This document shows positions 1 through 11,339 of a DNA stretch of 64,000 nt, piece by piece. Where the stretch lies: the NCBI GenBank assembly GCA_037954235.1, contig JBBMOA010000015.1, positions 62,001 through 126,000 of the forward strand, in the 5' to 3' direction. Under the pieces are notes generated by a model. The model was not told the DNA's origin. It worked only from the letters and a program-made list of their open reading frames with translations, and ran no database searches. This stretch comes from Aulostomus chinensis (Eukaryota > Chordata > Actinopteri > Syngnathiformes > Aulostomidae). Position 1 is the first letter of the stretch; each line of letters starts with the position of its first letter. Position numbers and translations under genes: made by a program.

Positions 1-1784
1 GGCTGAGGTAATGCCTGGTTGTAGGTGTCCCTGATGAACAGTGGAGGGGGGTACGGCGCCCCCTCCTGAAACAGCGGTGGTGGTCTCGAGGTCCAGGGAT
101 GAGGAGGGGGTGTGCTAACAGAGACCTCTTCCATTTTGGAGGGTGGATCATCATTTTGTCTGGTTTCAGGTTGGAGGGACATCTGAGGCCGACTCCGGTC
201 GTCCCGTCTGGGAAACACAGTGATGGGGATGCCGTAAGGTCCAAACCTGCACACAGGACAGAAACTTAGAGACTCCATACCCTCATAGTGACACCCCTGT
301 TAACTTTCAAAATGAAATATCAACGTAACACAGGTGACACCTTTGAAAATAATAAAATAACTCAGTTGTCTTTTGAAAAGAAACCTTTCATCTTCTGACA
401 TCTCGGCAACTTTGTGCGTCTTTCATTCTCTTTCAGTAGAATTTCATGTGTTAGAGCGTGACAGCAAGGAACAAGACTTGTTGTCCAACTGCTTCATAAC
501 CATAATGGATAAGGACACACAAACAAAAGGGTTGTTTTCTTCTGATCAGCTGATTAGTCAAGATCAAAGCTGAAAAGAATCACGGTACGGATGTCATCAT
601 TTCACCAACTTCATTCAATGGCCGCTCACATTACCAGAGTCAGAAACAAGGATAACAGCAGTTTGCGTACCCAGTAGGGTGTTTAATCGGAACCTTGTTA
701 CTGCGGTACTACAGTATTACACTACACTGATGTGATACTGTGTTCTCACAGTAATATGTTTGGAATATTTGGTTAAATGTACTAAATAAACATACAGTCA
801 TTGCATACAAAACACTTGTTTTACTGCACATTACTGGACTATGACGTCATGCCTTTACCTTTTGGATACGTCCATCAGCACACCCGAGAACACCTTCTCA
901 CCCAGCCGAAAGGAAACCACCAGCGCGTCATCGATGACGTGGTCCAAACAGACACGGACCTCAGAGCCCAGACTCAGTTCCTGCGCACAGCCCAGCAGCG
1001 GAGCCGCGCAACCGGGCTCCGCCTCTCCGGGGGGCCTCTCCTGCTTCACGGTGTCCGTCATTAGCCGTCTCTTTGGAGACCGGCAAGGGGGGGAAGAGTC
1101 CGGCAGGCCGAGACCCTGAAGCTCCTCACAGCTCACTGGATTTTTACTGTACGCCGTCTCCGTCTCAATGCCAGGCATCGAACTCCGTTCCGCGGTACCG
1201 TCAGACAAGGCGTCTTCCGCGGGACCGGGCGTCAAGTCTGGTTGGACGAGAGCCGTGTAGCCTCGGTCTCGGCCCGCGGATTCTGCCCGATCCGTCGTCA
1301 CATTGGTGGTCGGTTCAGCCGGTTCCGCCAGAGACAGCCCAGCCTCGGTGGCGGGCGGGGGAGCCGGGAAGGAGTGCAGGAAGACGGCAGAGGGTTGCGG
1401 GTCCGCCAGGATGCTGCGGTATGCCGCCTGCCCAGACATGTTACCACCACCTTCTGGATCTCCCGGTACTCCGCTAAGTCGGTCCACCGCGAAATTATTC
1501 ACAGGCTCGTCGTTGCCGGTGGTATCAGAAAGGGCTTTTCCCGCCGCGGGCTCCAGCTCCGGCCTGACATGGCGGCGTTCCTCTGAGTCCCCACCATCCC
1601 CCAACCGGGGGACAGCTGCCTCCTCCGCCGTGCGGTGCTCCCGTGCCCCGTCGTTCTGCTGTGAGGCACCGCCGTGTCCTGGGCCAGCTGGAACCGGTTC
1701 CAGCGAGCCCTCCTCGTCTGTCGCTGCGGTTGATGTTGTTATTGGGACCGCTGCAGCTCCTGGCTCTGCAGCCACGGCCGCCAT
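1..1784 (-). CDS. pwwp2a: PWWP domain-containing protein 2A, first two coding exons (partial)
   Basis: Two exons are visible: 859-1784 (start ATG at 1782-1784) and 1-246, which runs off the left edge. The intron 247-858 is GT-AG. The start MAAVAAEPG resembles human PWWP2A and sits in a good Kozak context (AAGAAAATGG). Two longer upstream Mets in the same frame (1853) look like 5' UTR. Residues 24 onward form a long Pro/Glu/Ser-rich disordered stretch. The exon ends with the family-specific block VRVCLDHVIDDALVVSFRLG, and exon 2 continues FGPYGIPITVFPR and later RPPPLFQEGAPYPPPLFIRD, both hallmarks of PWWP2A rather than PWWP2B. The PWWP domain itself lies outside the window. The family binds H2A.Z and H3K36me3 nucleosomes and a deacetylase complex in the nucleus. 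That role is known for the family and is not visible here. Confidence 0.95.
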
Positions 1785-1870
1785 TTTCTTCCGCTGTGTT
1801 CCTGAGCTGCGCCTCGCCCTGCCCCCAGAACGCTGCCAGCTGCGCAGGCGCACTGCTAGTGGCTAGAAAG
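1785..1870 (-). promoter_or_regulatory. pwwp2a 5' UTR/promoter with NRF-1-like site
   Basis: A GC- and CpG-rich stretch lies directly upstream of the pwwp2a start and is continuous with its first exon. TGCGCAGGCGCA at 1841-1852 is a one-mismatch NRF-1 palindrome, common in CpG-island promoters. No TATA box is obvious. The role is inferred. Confidence 0.5.
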
Positions 1871-3602
1871 CTCGTCAATCAAATCAAACAAGCCAAATGC
1901 CCCTTTTTGGTTGGCTGATTTAGTTTGACCAGATTTTGTACATGAATCGAATGTCTGATCGATAAACAAATCGAAATTAATCTACTAGACAGCCTCATAG
2001 TATTTATCCAGTCAACGTGAATTTAATTATATGTCATGTTAAATGTATCAAATAAACATGTACATGTTGGCAGCAGTGTCTTATCAGTCAAATCTCAGAT
2101 CAGTAGCTGAAAGGTTATATTAGACATCCAAGTTCCGGCTCATCCAACACGTATAAACAATCAGGTTCTTTGACCCGACTGATGATGTCGTCACTGGACT
2201 GTCCAACATCTCCAGTCAGAATCATGTGGAGCCCTGCAGGGTGAAGGTGTGGTTATGATGGACAGGTCATGACCTCTGACCCTCAGACACAGCATGTGTG
2301 AATGAACACTGCACCAATATCAAGGCCACAGTAGGTGGTGACTGTTATACACACCTGAGAACAAACTGGCTGGTTCATCTTCAGGATGCAGCTTTGAAGC
2401 TTCATCCTGCTGGGGGCCCCAGCTGAGCCTGTCCAAGCTGCTGCAGTCAGCTCTGCTCTCCTACGCTCTACTCTGTTCTATTTGGCTCTAAACCACTCCA
2501 CTTTACTACAGTCAGTCGACTGCTCTGCTCTAATCTGCTGTATTCTGTTCTGCTCTGGTTGACCATGGCTCTACTCGACTACAGTCTACTCTGCTCTGCT
2601 ACGTTACACAGTAGCCGTTTTCAGACTCAAAGACCTATGAACTGCCATAGCGGAGTATCTGGCTTTTTGGCCAGATAGATAATGTGACCACGTTATACTG
2701 TAGTTTCCCTCCAGGGTGACACAGCAGGCCACAGGAGGCGTAGTCTAGTGGTGGCCTGTTCAGATCAAACTTGCTGGTAAAAAGACCAGTGTTGGAGGAG
2801 GGTAAATTGGCGAAGCACATCTTTGTAAAAGAAGTGATTTTCAAATATAAAATTAATTTGTGACTTTTTAAGGTTTTTCTCACTCCCACATGGAGACTTT
2901 ACTTGTATATTATAACACATAAACAGCAGATAGGGTCCTGGTCCCTCGACAACGAGAGCCTCCATCCTCCTCGTCTGCCAAACTGAAGTGCTCCTAAGTG
3001 GGCCTGGTACAGCACCACTGGCCCCCTGGAGAACCACAACACCCATCCATCTGTCCTGCTCAAGGTCCCCAGACCACAACAGCCACTGGCAGATGGTGGA
3101 ATCTGCTGCCAGCTGGAAAGTCTGTCATCAGCCCCCATCATTTTGACCAAACTGGACATCAGTCGGAAGAATCTTCATGCTAATTGTTTATTGCGACAGT
3201 GTTGTGAACAATTTTCGTTCAAGCTGAATGAGGCAAAAGCATCAGACCCACATATTTTTCACTATTTGCAGAATGTTATTAGTTTTGCATCCACTCTTTT
3301 GTAATTTAATCATTCAAAAACTTGCTTCACATTTGTTGTTCTTCTACAACCTTGTAAATCACTTTTAAATAACTCTTCGAAAAGTGCTACATGAATGCAA
3401 ACCATCATGATCAATACACTGCTATGTTTTTATTGTTGTGTGATTAAAATGTATCCTTACACATTCAACCCTATATTTCGGTCACCTTCATTAATATCTA
3501 ATCAAACAAACAATCATCTGAGTTCACTGATTAATAAAACTCCTAAAACATTAAGTCCAACAGGATGTCGGCACAGACGGTGATGCAGTGTCATCTGATT
3601 GG
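1871..3602. other. Spacer between pwwp2a promoter and the slc22 3' end
   Basis: No exon was recognised. The left part is AT-rich. From about 2440 to 2610 there is a degenerate simple repeat built on CTCTGCTCTACT. Short ORFs on both strands here show no family resemblance. The right part probably includes 3' UTR of the minus-strand transporter. Confidence 0.4.
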
Positions 3603-4911
3603 TCAGAGGGCGTTGAGGCCGCTCCCTTCAACTTCTTTCAGCTCCTTCAAAGATACACCTTCCTTTGGGATCACATGGTCATCTTCAGAAGCCACATCCT
3701 CTTTCAAGGTTACATTATCTTTTGGCTGGTGGGCCAGGCTTCCTCCAGACCTCCAGAGAGACAGATGGAGTAACAGTTACTGCTCAGGTAAGGGTTGTTT
3801 TTTGGCATCACAATCTCTATAGTGCAAATGCTGCGAGTAAACTTAGCTAACCATTTCTCCTCCACATCCTCAATGGTGTCAGGAAGTGGAATATTCAGTG
3901 TTTCTGGTAGGAAGCAAGCAAAGCCGCCAGCAAGCACAGCTGCTCCCCCATACACCACACTGGGCAGAGCAGGGAGTACCTGGGAAATGGAGTCCATCAG
4001 CATTGTTAATGGAGCCACATTTCTTCCTTTGGTCTTGTTTTGGACCTGCCTTTACTCAAAAAAATTCTATGCTGATGATGTGATATTCTAAATGAAAGAT
4101 TAGTACACTGATGATGTGATATTCTCCATGATGAATCTCTGTACTGGAGATATTTATTTAATTTCAGATAAATTGTGAGTGGAGGGGGCGGCCCGGTGGA
4201 GCAGTGATCAGCACTGTGTCCCCCCAGCAAGAAGGTTGTGGGTGGAGCCCCGGCTGGAGCACGGGGTCTTTCCTGCATGTTCTCCCTGTGCCTGTGTGGG
4301 TTCTCTCTGGTACTCCAGCTTCCTCCCACAGTCCAAAGACATCAAGAGGGGACCGGGTTAATCCAGACTCTAAATTGACCGTAGGCGTGGCTGGGAGAGC
4401 CAATGGTTGTCTGTCTCTATGTGTTGGCCCTGCCATGGACTGGTGACCTGTCCAGGGGGAAGGCTGCTGGGATAGGCTCCACCCCCACCACCCTCAACAG
4501 GAATAAGTGCAAGAAAATGGAGGGATAGATAGATTTTTATTAAAGAGATTATCCCACCTCATCCAGGATAAGGACTGCAGGTGCTGCCATGCTGCCAATT
4601 CTGGCCATGGTGGACACCAGACCCATTCCTGTCTGCCTGGAAACAACACATGTCACATGATCAGGACCCTCAGGGATTGGTCAGTTTTCACTGACATCAT
4701 CAGCTGTTTGAAGATTTATTTGAACAGGAAGCATTCAGTGATGATGCCATACATCACAAATACAAACATGGCGAGACTCGTCCATAAAGTCCCGCCCACC
4801 ACTCCACAAAACCAACACTACTGCTACTGACAGTCACCCTCACCCACTGGGAGTGAAAAATAGTACCTATCCCTGCACAATGCACACTCAAGTCAGTCTC
4901 TGTCTCTCTTG

Positions 4912-4994
<83 letters not shown>

Positions 4995-7900
4995 TCATGA
5001 ACCTGAATAATTGACCTTGATGATGTTATTGGAGAGACTCTCTCACCTGATGACAGTAGGGTAGAGCTCTCCTGTGTACAGGTAAACAGTTGTGAAGGAT
5101 GCAGAGGTGAAACCTTTACCAAGACACGCTAGCGTTGTCCTGACAACTTGCATGTCTGGGAGAGAGGGTGGGCATGGATCACCTCACAGATTACTGCGTA
5201 TTACTGTGTGTAGTAAGTGGTGACACTGTGTGTTGGTGTGCTAGTGTGCATTACAGTATATTACTATGTGTTATTGTGGACAGTAACAGACAGTAACACT
5301 AATCATAACCCTTATTTCACTTCTTACACTCTAAGTCTGTGTATATTTTTATTTTAATATGCGCAAATTGTAAAATGAAGGAAACAAACTATGTATTACC
5401 CTGTGTTAGTGTGTTTTATTATGTATCTTTGCTCACTTTGTGTATTCCTCTACATTGGTGTGCATCACTGTGTAATATTGAATATTACCTCACATATTAG
5501 AGTGTTCTGTGTTACCTGAAGGGACAAAGATGTTGGCAAAGATGATGAAGGCGGACAGGAAGAGACACGCTGCCTGGGACACTCTCCTCCCCAGGTAGCT
5601 GAGCATGCCCAGAGCCAGAAGCTTGGCAGGAAAATCTACTGCTCCAAAGATGATCTGCATCAGGTAAATACTTACCTGGACAACCAATCAGACCATTCAT
5701 TAAAACTCTGTTTTGAGAACTGGAGCAAGCTCTATGGAGTTTCTGGTTCAGTGTAAAAGCTGCTGCAATGTTTGGCATGGCAGACAGACCTGCTGGAATA
5801 TGATGGAGAACTCACCCCAAACTTCTGCAAGTCCATGGCCAAACCATAGTAGGCGAAGCTGGTGGAGAACCTGCGAAAACCAGAAACACACAGTTTAGTG
5901 CTGTTATCGTACGATGAAATAATCAGTGGTATGAAGCCCAGTTTACACAGAAACTCCAATCATATGAGTCTTCGATTGTTCACTCAGTTCTAAAGAATGC
6001 TGGTGTTTACACAGCATTCTATGTTCCCCGCCGATTTAAGAATGTCAGCTCACTTGTCAGGTGACCCTCAGCTCAAGGATCTCAGGATTTCAGACTGATT
6101 GTCCAACTTCTTACAGTCTGAAATCTGTTGTTGTTGTTCCTTGGGTATTTTCTCGATGTTGTGAATCACACAAATGCACAAGCCACTTTCAGACTGCTCT
6201 CTATGGTCCAGTATTGCAGCTCTATCATTAACCCAACCTTGCCCCAACTTCTGCTTCCTGCCAACCAGACCACAACTGCATTGTTTCTCCACAGGTTCTG
6301 CCCTCTTCCAAGTGTCCTGCAGAAACACACCTACATGTCTTTAATTATATCAAAGGCTTGATTAGTGCAACATTCTCATCTATGGAACTACCAAAGCCCT
6401 CAACTAACTACAAACTGCCCTGAACTCTTCAGCATCTGATCAAGAGATCACACCATGCTGGATCTCTGGGTCCTGCTAACCCCGACAAGGCCCTGAATGA
6501 CCCATCTCCCTCCTACCACTCCAACCCCCTCCATCACCATGTCCCCTTCTAATTCCTGTGGTCCCATTATGCTAACCTTCTGCTCACACTGCCCATGGAG
6601 TGTTAGGACCTTCTCGGTCACTGCCCCCTCCCTGTGGACCTTACTTCCAGGCCTCATCCAAGATGCCGCCTCCCTCTCCTCATTCAAAACGCATGTTGCC
6701 AGACCAGCTAACCACAAGCCCACCATTTTCCTTTGTTTTTGCTTTTGTTAAGTTTGCTTATTTTGTTTTAGCTCTGTGCAATTTATGAAAAAAAGCTTTT
6801 GGTACTGAGGAAAGTGCTAACCATCAGTATGATGATAATGTCAGAGCCAGAGCTGTGCTCACCCACATCCAAAGACCTCCCTTCACCCCTGACTGCCTCC
6901 TCTGGTCATAATCTGGCCATCACAAGCCATCAACCACTTTAATGTCAGCATACTGTAGGTTGTTGTTGCATCTCAGATCTGTCAGGATCCATTGTAGGTG
7001 CACCGTCCACCGCCATGAATGTTGAAACATCACCTGACTCAATCCCCACGACTCAACTTGTTCTCAGAAGTATATTTTCTCACCAAACGGCGATGAGACA
7101 GATGGAGATGCGTCTCATCCCTCGTGTTCTCAGCAGATCGTACGCGGTGAATGTCGAACGACTGGATTCAATCTCTTTACTCATGTGAGAATGCAGGACC
7201 TGTTGGTCACATGGTGCCGATCTCAGTAGCTGATTGGGTATCAGACATATGAGCAAACAGCAGAGCTTCAAGCTGCACACGAGAAACAGACTTACACAAA
7301 TCATTTGTTGCAAGATTAAAATATACATTTACAAAATTCCCATCTCTCCTCTTCTTCTTAGCTCTTTAACCTGATCATATCAGAAGAAACATCAAAGACC
7401 CTTTTTTATTTTTTTAAGTTCATCCATTCATTTTGTACAACATTGAGTGAGGGTATTTTTCATCAAAATCTAATTTTCATACACAAAACTTTTTGTAAAA
7501 AATTGTTAAAAATTGATTTGATATTTGTATTTAGAAGGCTTAGGGTTTTTGCTCTAACCCATATAGTAACTTTGATCAGAAACTATAAAAAAAACAACAA
7601 CAACAACAACAGCAGTACTGGTCCTGGTACTTCCAGACCACCAGAGCGTCCATCCTCCCCCTCAGTGGGCCTCCTGGCTGGAGGAGTTTACAGAATAAAA
7701 TCCCATTTCCTGGAAACCTCAAAATAAAATCACTCTAAATTAATCTTCCATTTTAAGAACTCTTCATGTTACCTCCAGAGTTAACTTGTCAATCATTTCT
7801 GGCTTTCCATTTATTCGAGCAACTCTGTGAAGAGTCTTTAAGGCATCCCCAGACCTTCGCTTCAGAACCAGCCAACGGGCTGACTCTGAATACCACCTGA

Positions 7901-9635
7901 CCAGTTAGAGAGGAAGATTAAGGTGAGACCAATCAGAGAGCAGATCACTCTAAAGTACCTGACAGTTTTATTTTAAAAGATTACTGACCAGCTGTAGGCA
8001 AAGAACAGGAAGTGGGGGGCACAGACGGCCACCTGCAGCTTCCGCCAATCGCTCAGCCAATAGGCGAGCCCTGCCAGGATCATCTGACCAAAAGTGAAGA
8101 AGAAGGAGGTGAGTGTGCCCACTAGGGTCCTGGCTTTGGTTGGGATCCATTCCACCTCTGGTGATGGACAGACAGACAGAAAGACAGGTTGATCCAAAAT
8201 GCAGACAGGTAGCTAGACAGGCAGACGGGTACAAGGACAGACAGACAGACAGGTACTCAGTGAGACGCCGTTCAGGATGACACCGGAGACTGCCATCCCA
8301 CTCAGAAACCTGAATATGCAGTAGGTTGAGTAAGAGGGAGAGAGGGCGGAGCTACAGCCAAGGATGGCCAACTGCAGGTACGACCAAATAAGGACAGACC
8401 GCCTCCCAAACCTGAGAGAGGGAGATTCTGATTGGTTTGAATGTGAACAATTGATAGAGGAAACATCAGGCTTCTGGTCCAAAATGTTCTTTGAGCAAAT
8501 GATTCTCACCTGTCAGACAGGCCGCCATAGATGACAGCTCCGGTTAAAACTCCCCCCATATAGATGGTCTGAATCATCTGTTTCAGGGGTCGCAAAGAAC
8601 ACACCAGGTCCCACTGGTGAGAGACAGAAGAGAGACAGTGACAGTCTCCCTCAGCTGTGGTTCCGGCCCCCCACCGGATCACTTTGAGGTTCGGCTGGAT
8701 CACAGCTGTTTCCTTTTACAGAGGCATGGCGAAACAGACTGGGGCAGGTTTTTCCCTGTTACCTCTGAAACAGTGGTGGCAAGGAACTCAGAGCGGTCGA
8801 ATGTCCATCCATTCACACATCCTTCAGTCGGCAGGTGGCTAACATTGGCAGAGGTGTTAGCAGTTAACAGCTGCCACTGAGGGGTCACGTACCTGGAAAC
8901 AGGTGAGTTTACTATCGGCACAAACAGACGCATCTGGACAGAAGAAACTGATGGTGATACCTCCGGCAGCGGTCCAGTCTATTTCCTGAAGAGTCCAGAG
9001 GGATGAAAGCTTTCAGCAGCTGCTTTTCCTCCACCTGAAACAGCTAGGTGTCATTCAATTAATCAGTGCCAGTAATGAGGTAATCAGATTATTTGAAAGG
9101 CAGACATGTTACCTGGTGGCCAGACAGGTTATAGATGCTTTGATTGGCTGGCAAGCTGCAGTGGTGGGCAGGGATTCCTGAAACAAAGTTGTTCAGCAGG
9201 TTCTGACTCGCCATCAATAAACCAGGTAGACTGATGAGAGTCACATGGAGCCACTGGTACCTGCCAAACCCTCCAACCTCGCCATGGCAACAGGGAGAAC
9301 AAGAACCACATTACATGCCTGCATTATCACCTCTCTTCTGATAATCAGATTACACAACACTGTAAGATTGACAGCAGTAATCAGATTACTAGATTACAGT
9401 AAACAGTTTACATGACAGAGTAATCAGATTACTCGATGATGGTGTACAGATCACGAAATTTAAAATTGTAGTTATAGTTTGATTACAGTCATCAGCTCCC
9501 AAAACAGTGAATCAGTCGCATTATATGATAAAATTGAGATCATCTGTCCAAGCAATCAACAAACATCAGAGTAATCAGATTACAAAATAACAAGCCCGCG
9601 TTGCTCACCTGGTCCAGCAGGTCAGCAAAGCCCAT
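3603..9635 (-). CDS. slc22a6l: SLC22 family organic anion transporter (OAT1/Slc22a6-like), complete
   Basis: Fifteen coding exons in consistent phase: 9609-9635, 9113-9277, 8961-9034, 8763-8892, 8510-8613, 8257-8411, 7989-8157, 7773-7896, 7084-7199, 5816-5870, 5516-5675, 5047-5155, 4558-4636, 3852-3979 and 3603-3750. They give about 580 residues; the family is usually about 550. The protein begins MGFADLLDQVGGFGRYQW. A Cys-rich, N-glycosylatable first extracellular loop follows (NQS, NLS, NTS, NVS), then the major-facilitator motif GGLSDRFGRRSVLIWSY, ESARWL, SFAYYGLAMDLQ, TGELYPTVIRQTGMG and LPETLNIPLPDT. Twelve membrane spans are expected. These proteins exchange organic anions for dicarboxylates at the plasma membrane. 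The starting sequence favours the OAT1 branch, but orthology among SLC22A6/7/8/20-type genes was not tested. The last intron (3751-3851) uses a weak GTTAGC donor. Confidence 0.9.
4188..4512 (+). repeat. tRNA-derived SINE-like interspersed repeat, copy 1
   Basis: The head resembles GGAGCAGTGATCAGCACTGT, then GCAAGAAGGTTGTGGGTGGA, a decayed pol III B box. The body contains the shared blocks TTCTCTCTGGTACTCCAGCT and GGGATAGGCTCCACCCCCAC, and the unit ends in ATGGAGGGATAGATAGA. It lies in a slc22 intron, opposite to the gene. The same family recurs at 26747, 37936, 45092, 58966 and 63784. Confidence 0.75.
4905..4992. repeat. (TC)n(AC)n compound microsatellite
   Basis: A CT-dinucleotide tract runs directly into a CA-dinucleotide tract of about 48 bases, in a slc22 intron. 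Confidence 0.95.
6060..6850 (+). mobile_element. Degenerate LINE 3' fragment in a slc22 intron
   Basis: Broken plus-strand reading frames here resemble the C-terminal part of fish L2/CR1-type reverse transcriptases (for example LISATFSSMELPKPSTNYKL), with many stops. It is assigned from pattern only and the family is uncertain. It sits inside the 1.2 kb intron 5871-7083. Confidence 0.35.
8160..8255. repeat. (GACA)n imperfect tetranucleotide repeat
   Basis: Imperfect GACA/GACAG repeats fill the short intron between the slc22 exons 8257-8411 and 7989-8157. Confidence 0.8.
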
Positions 9636-10562
9636 CTTTGAATGTTTTCTAAACCTGAATGTTCCAGAAGAAATTCAGCTCCATCAGAAAGAACCTGACA
9701 AAAACAAATATGACTTCAACCAAAGTCTCCAGTTACGTGTTCTGGTGTCGGACCTTCCTAAATTATTCCAAACATCACTCATGTTACTGGCATGTCAACG
9801 GCGTGGAGTTCTCTACAGTCAAGGGTGAAATACTTGCATGGAGTCTGGTGAGAGTTCTTAACGGATTAGTGAGGCTGCATCTGGAATCAAACAGTGCAAA
9901 GAGGCTTTTCTGGTTAAATGAGTGGAATGCTACTCACCATCCGCAGGCTGACGGACGACTGGACATGAACAGGAAAGTCAGCAGTTTATGGCGATGGCAG
10001 TGCTCAGTGACACACCTGACCTCTCTGTTGATCTTGGCTTGACTGTCATTGAGCTCTCCGTTAATGGTTGAGCTGCTCCAGAGGATCAGAACATCTGAGA
10101 TAATCAAGAGATCAAATGATCGTCTTCCTGAAAAACTTTACATTCAAAAGTCAAAACAGACTTTTCTTTGGAAATGAAGCTGACAGAAGCTGTTGGGTTC
10201 CGTATCTGTAGGTTTTAGATTTAAGAAAAGTAAATTTGAGTCAAAACCTTGAGTTTCATCAGTTTGGACTCTAAATTCTAAATTAAAAACCAAACTTCCT
10301 GTTCACATTTACACTATAAAAGCATGACAGTCATGTCCTGCTGGCGTCCATCCCGCCGTCTGCTGACTTGTCTGTTTGTTGTTGTGTCCTTGCTGCTTGC
10401 TGAGAGTTTCTCTGCAGGAATTCATCTGACTGCGTTTGAATCGACAAACATCTCAGCAGGTTTCAGAGACTGACCATGCAATCATGTCACCATGGCAACA
10501 AACGTATGTTAACAGATGTAGAACATGGATACAAAGCACATGAAAGCCTAGGTCACCAGCAG

Positions 10563-10916
10563 GTGGTCTCCGACATCAACTTTCCAGAAGGAACGCTGCT
10601 CCACTTGGAGCTGCTGGAGAGGAAACCAAGGTGGTTCTGGTTCTGGCTTCAGTTCTGGTCCAATCTCTGATGAACAGAACCCAGATTCCTCTTTTCTAGA
10701 ACAGCAATCATGGAGGTTTGTGGGAGCTGTTCTACCAAACCAGAGGAACAAATCTTCCCTGGAGGCTCAAATGTATCGGATGATGGTGTTGATTGGTTGT
10801 TGTGGTGAACAGCTGAGTGGGGCATCACTGTCAGAGCTGCTGCAGCAAGGAATTGTGGGACGGCATCGTCTCCTCTCCTGGCAGAAAGACACTCCAGTGT
10901 ATCCATGTGAGGGGAG
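10563..10916 (+). repeat. Unnamed interspersed repeat, copy A
   Basis: This stretch contains CAGAACCCAGATTCCTCTTT, AGAACAGCAATCATGGAGGT and TTGTGGGACGGCATCGTCTC. The same blocks recur at 27283-27520 on the same strand and at about 41925-42110 inverted. No coding capacity is recognised. It is defined here only by its three copies in the window. Confidence 0.7.
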
Positions 10917-11141
10917 CTAACAGAGGAAGCTGGAGCTCCTTCCTGAGAGTTCTAGAAAGTTCCAGCAGCTCCAATCATGGCCTCCACACAGACACATCCA
11001 GGTCACGTGACTCTGATGGATCCTTCCATAGCTGAATAAACTGAAACACAACCCATGTGAAAAAATTAGGCTTGTTAATGCTGATGATTGCCAGGTGGGA
11101 CATCCTTCAGCAGCCTGTAGTTCAGGGCAGGTCAAATGTGG

Positions 11142-11142
<1 letters not shown>

Positions 11143-11200
<58 letters not shown>
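11143..11200. repeat. (GT)n microsatellite
   Basis: About 28 uninterrupted GT dinucleotides are followed by degenerate ATGTATGTG units. ORFs through it are artefacts. Confidence 0.95.
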
Positions 11201-11201
<1 letters not shown>

Positions 11202-11339
11202 TGTATGTGATGTATGTGATGTGTGTTGCTGAGATGAGCCAACTGCTGCTGTAACTGCTGTGTATATCCACCCGTGAGCTAATGCTAATGTAGCTATAAG
11301 CAGGCTGCATGATACCATCAGCAGGCAGCAGAAGAAACA

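Larger units (their letters stand above)
9636..11339. other. Region upstream of slc22, no gene seen
   Basis: This should contain the transporter promoter and any 5' UTR exon, but no clear promoter motif was found. Several TAATCAGATTAC-like motifs are scattered at about 9080-9590. The right half is repeat-derived (10563-10916) and contains a (GT)n tract. Confidence 0.4.

Noticed and set aside
1303..1866. Long plus-strand ORFs opposite pwwp2a exon 1
   Set aside because: GC-rich antisense shadows. The minus-strand frame matches a known protein and the splice junction.
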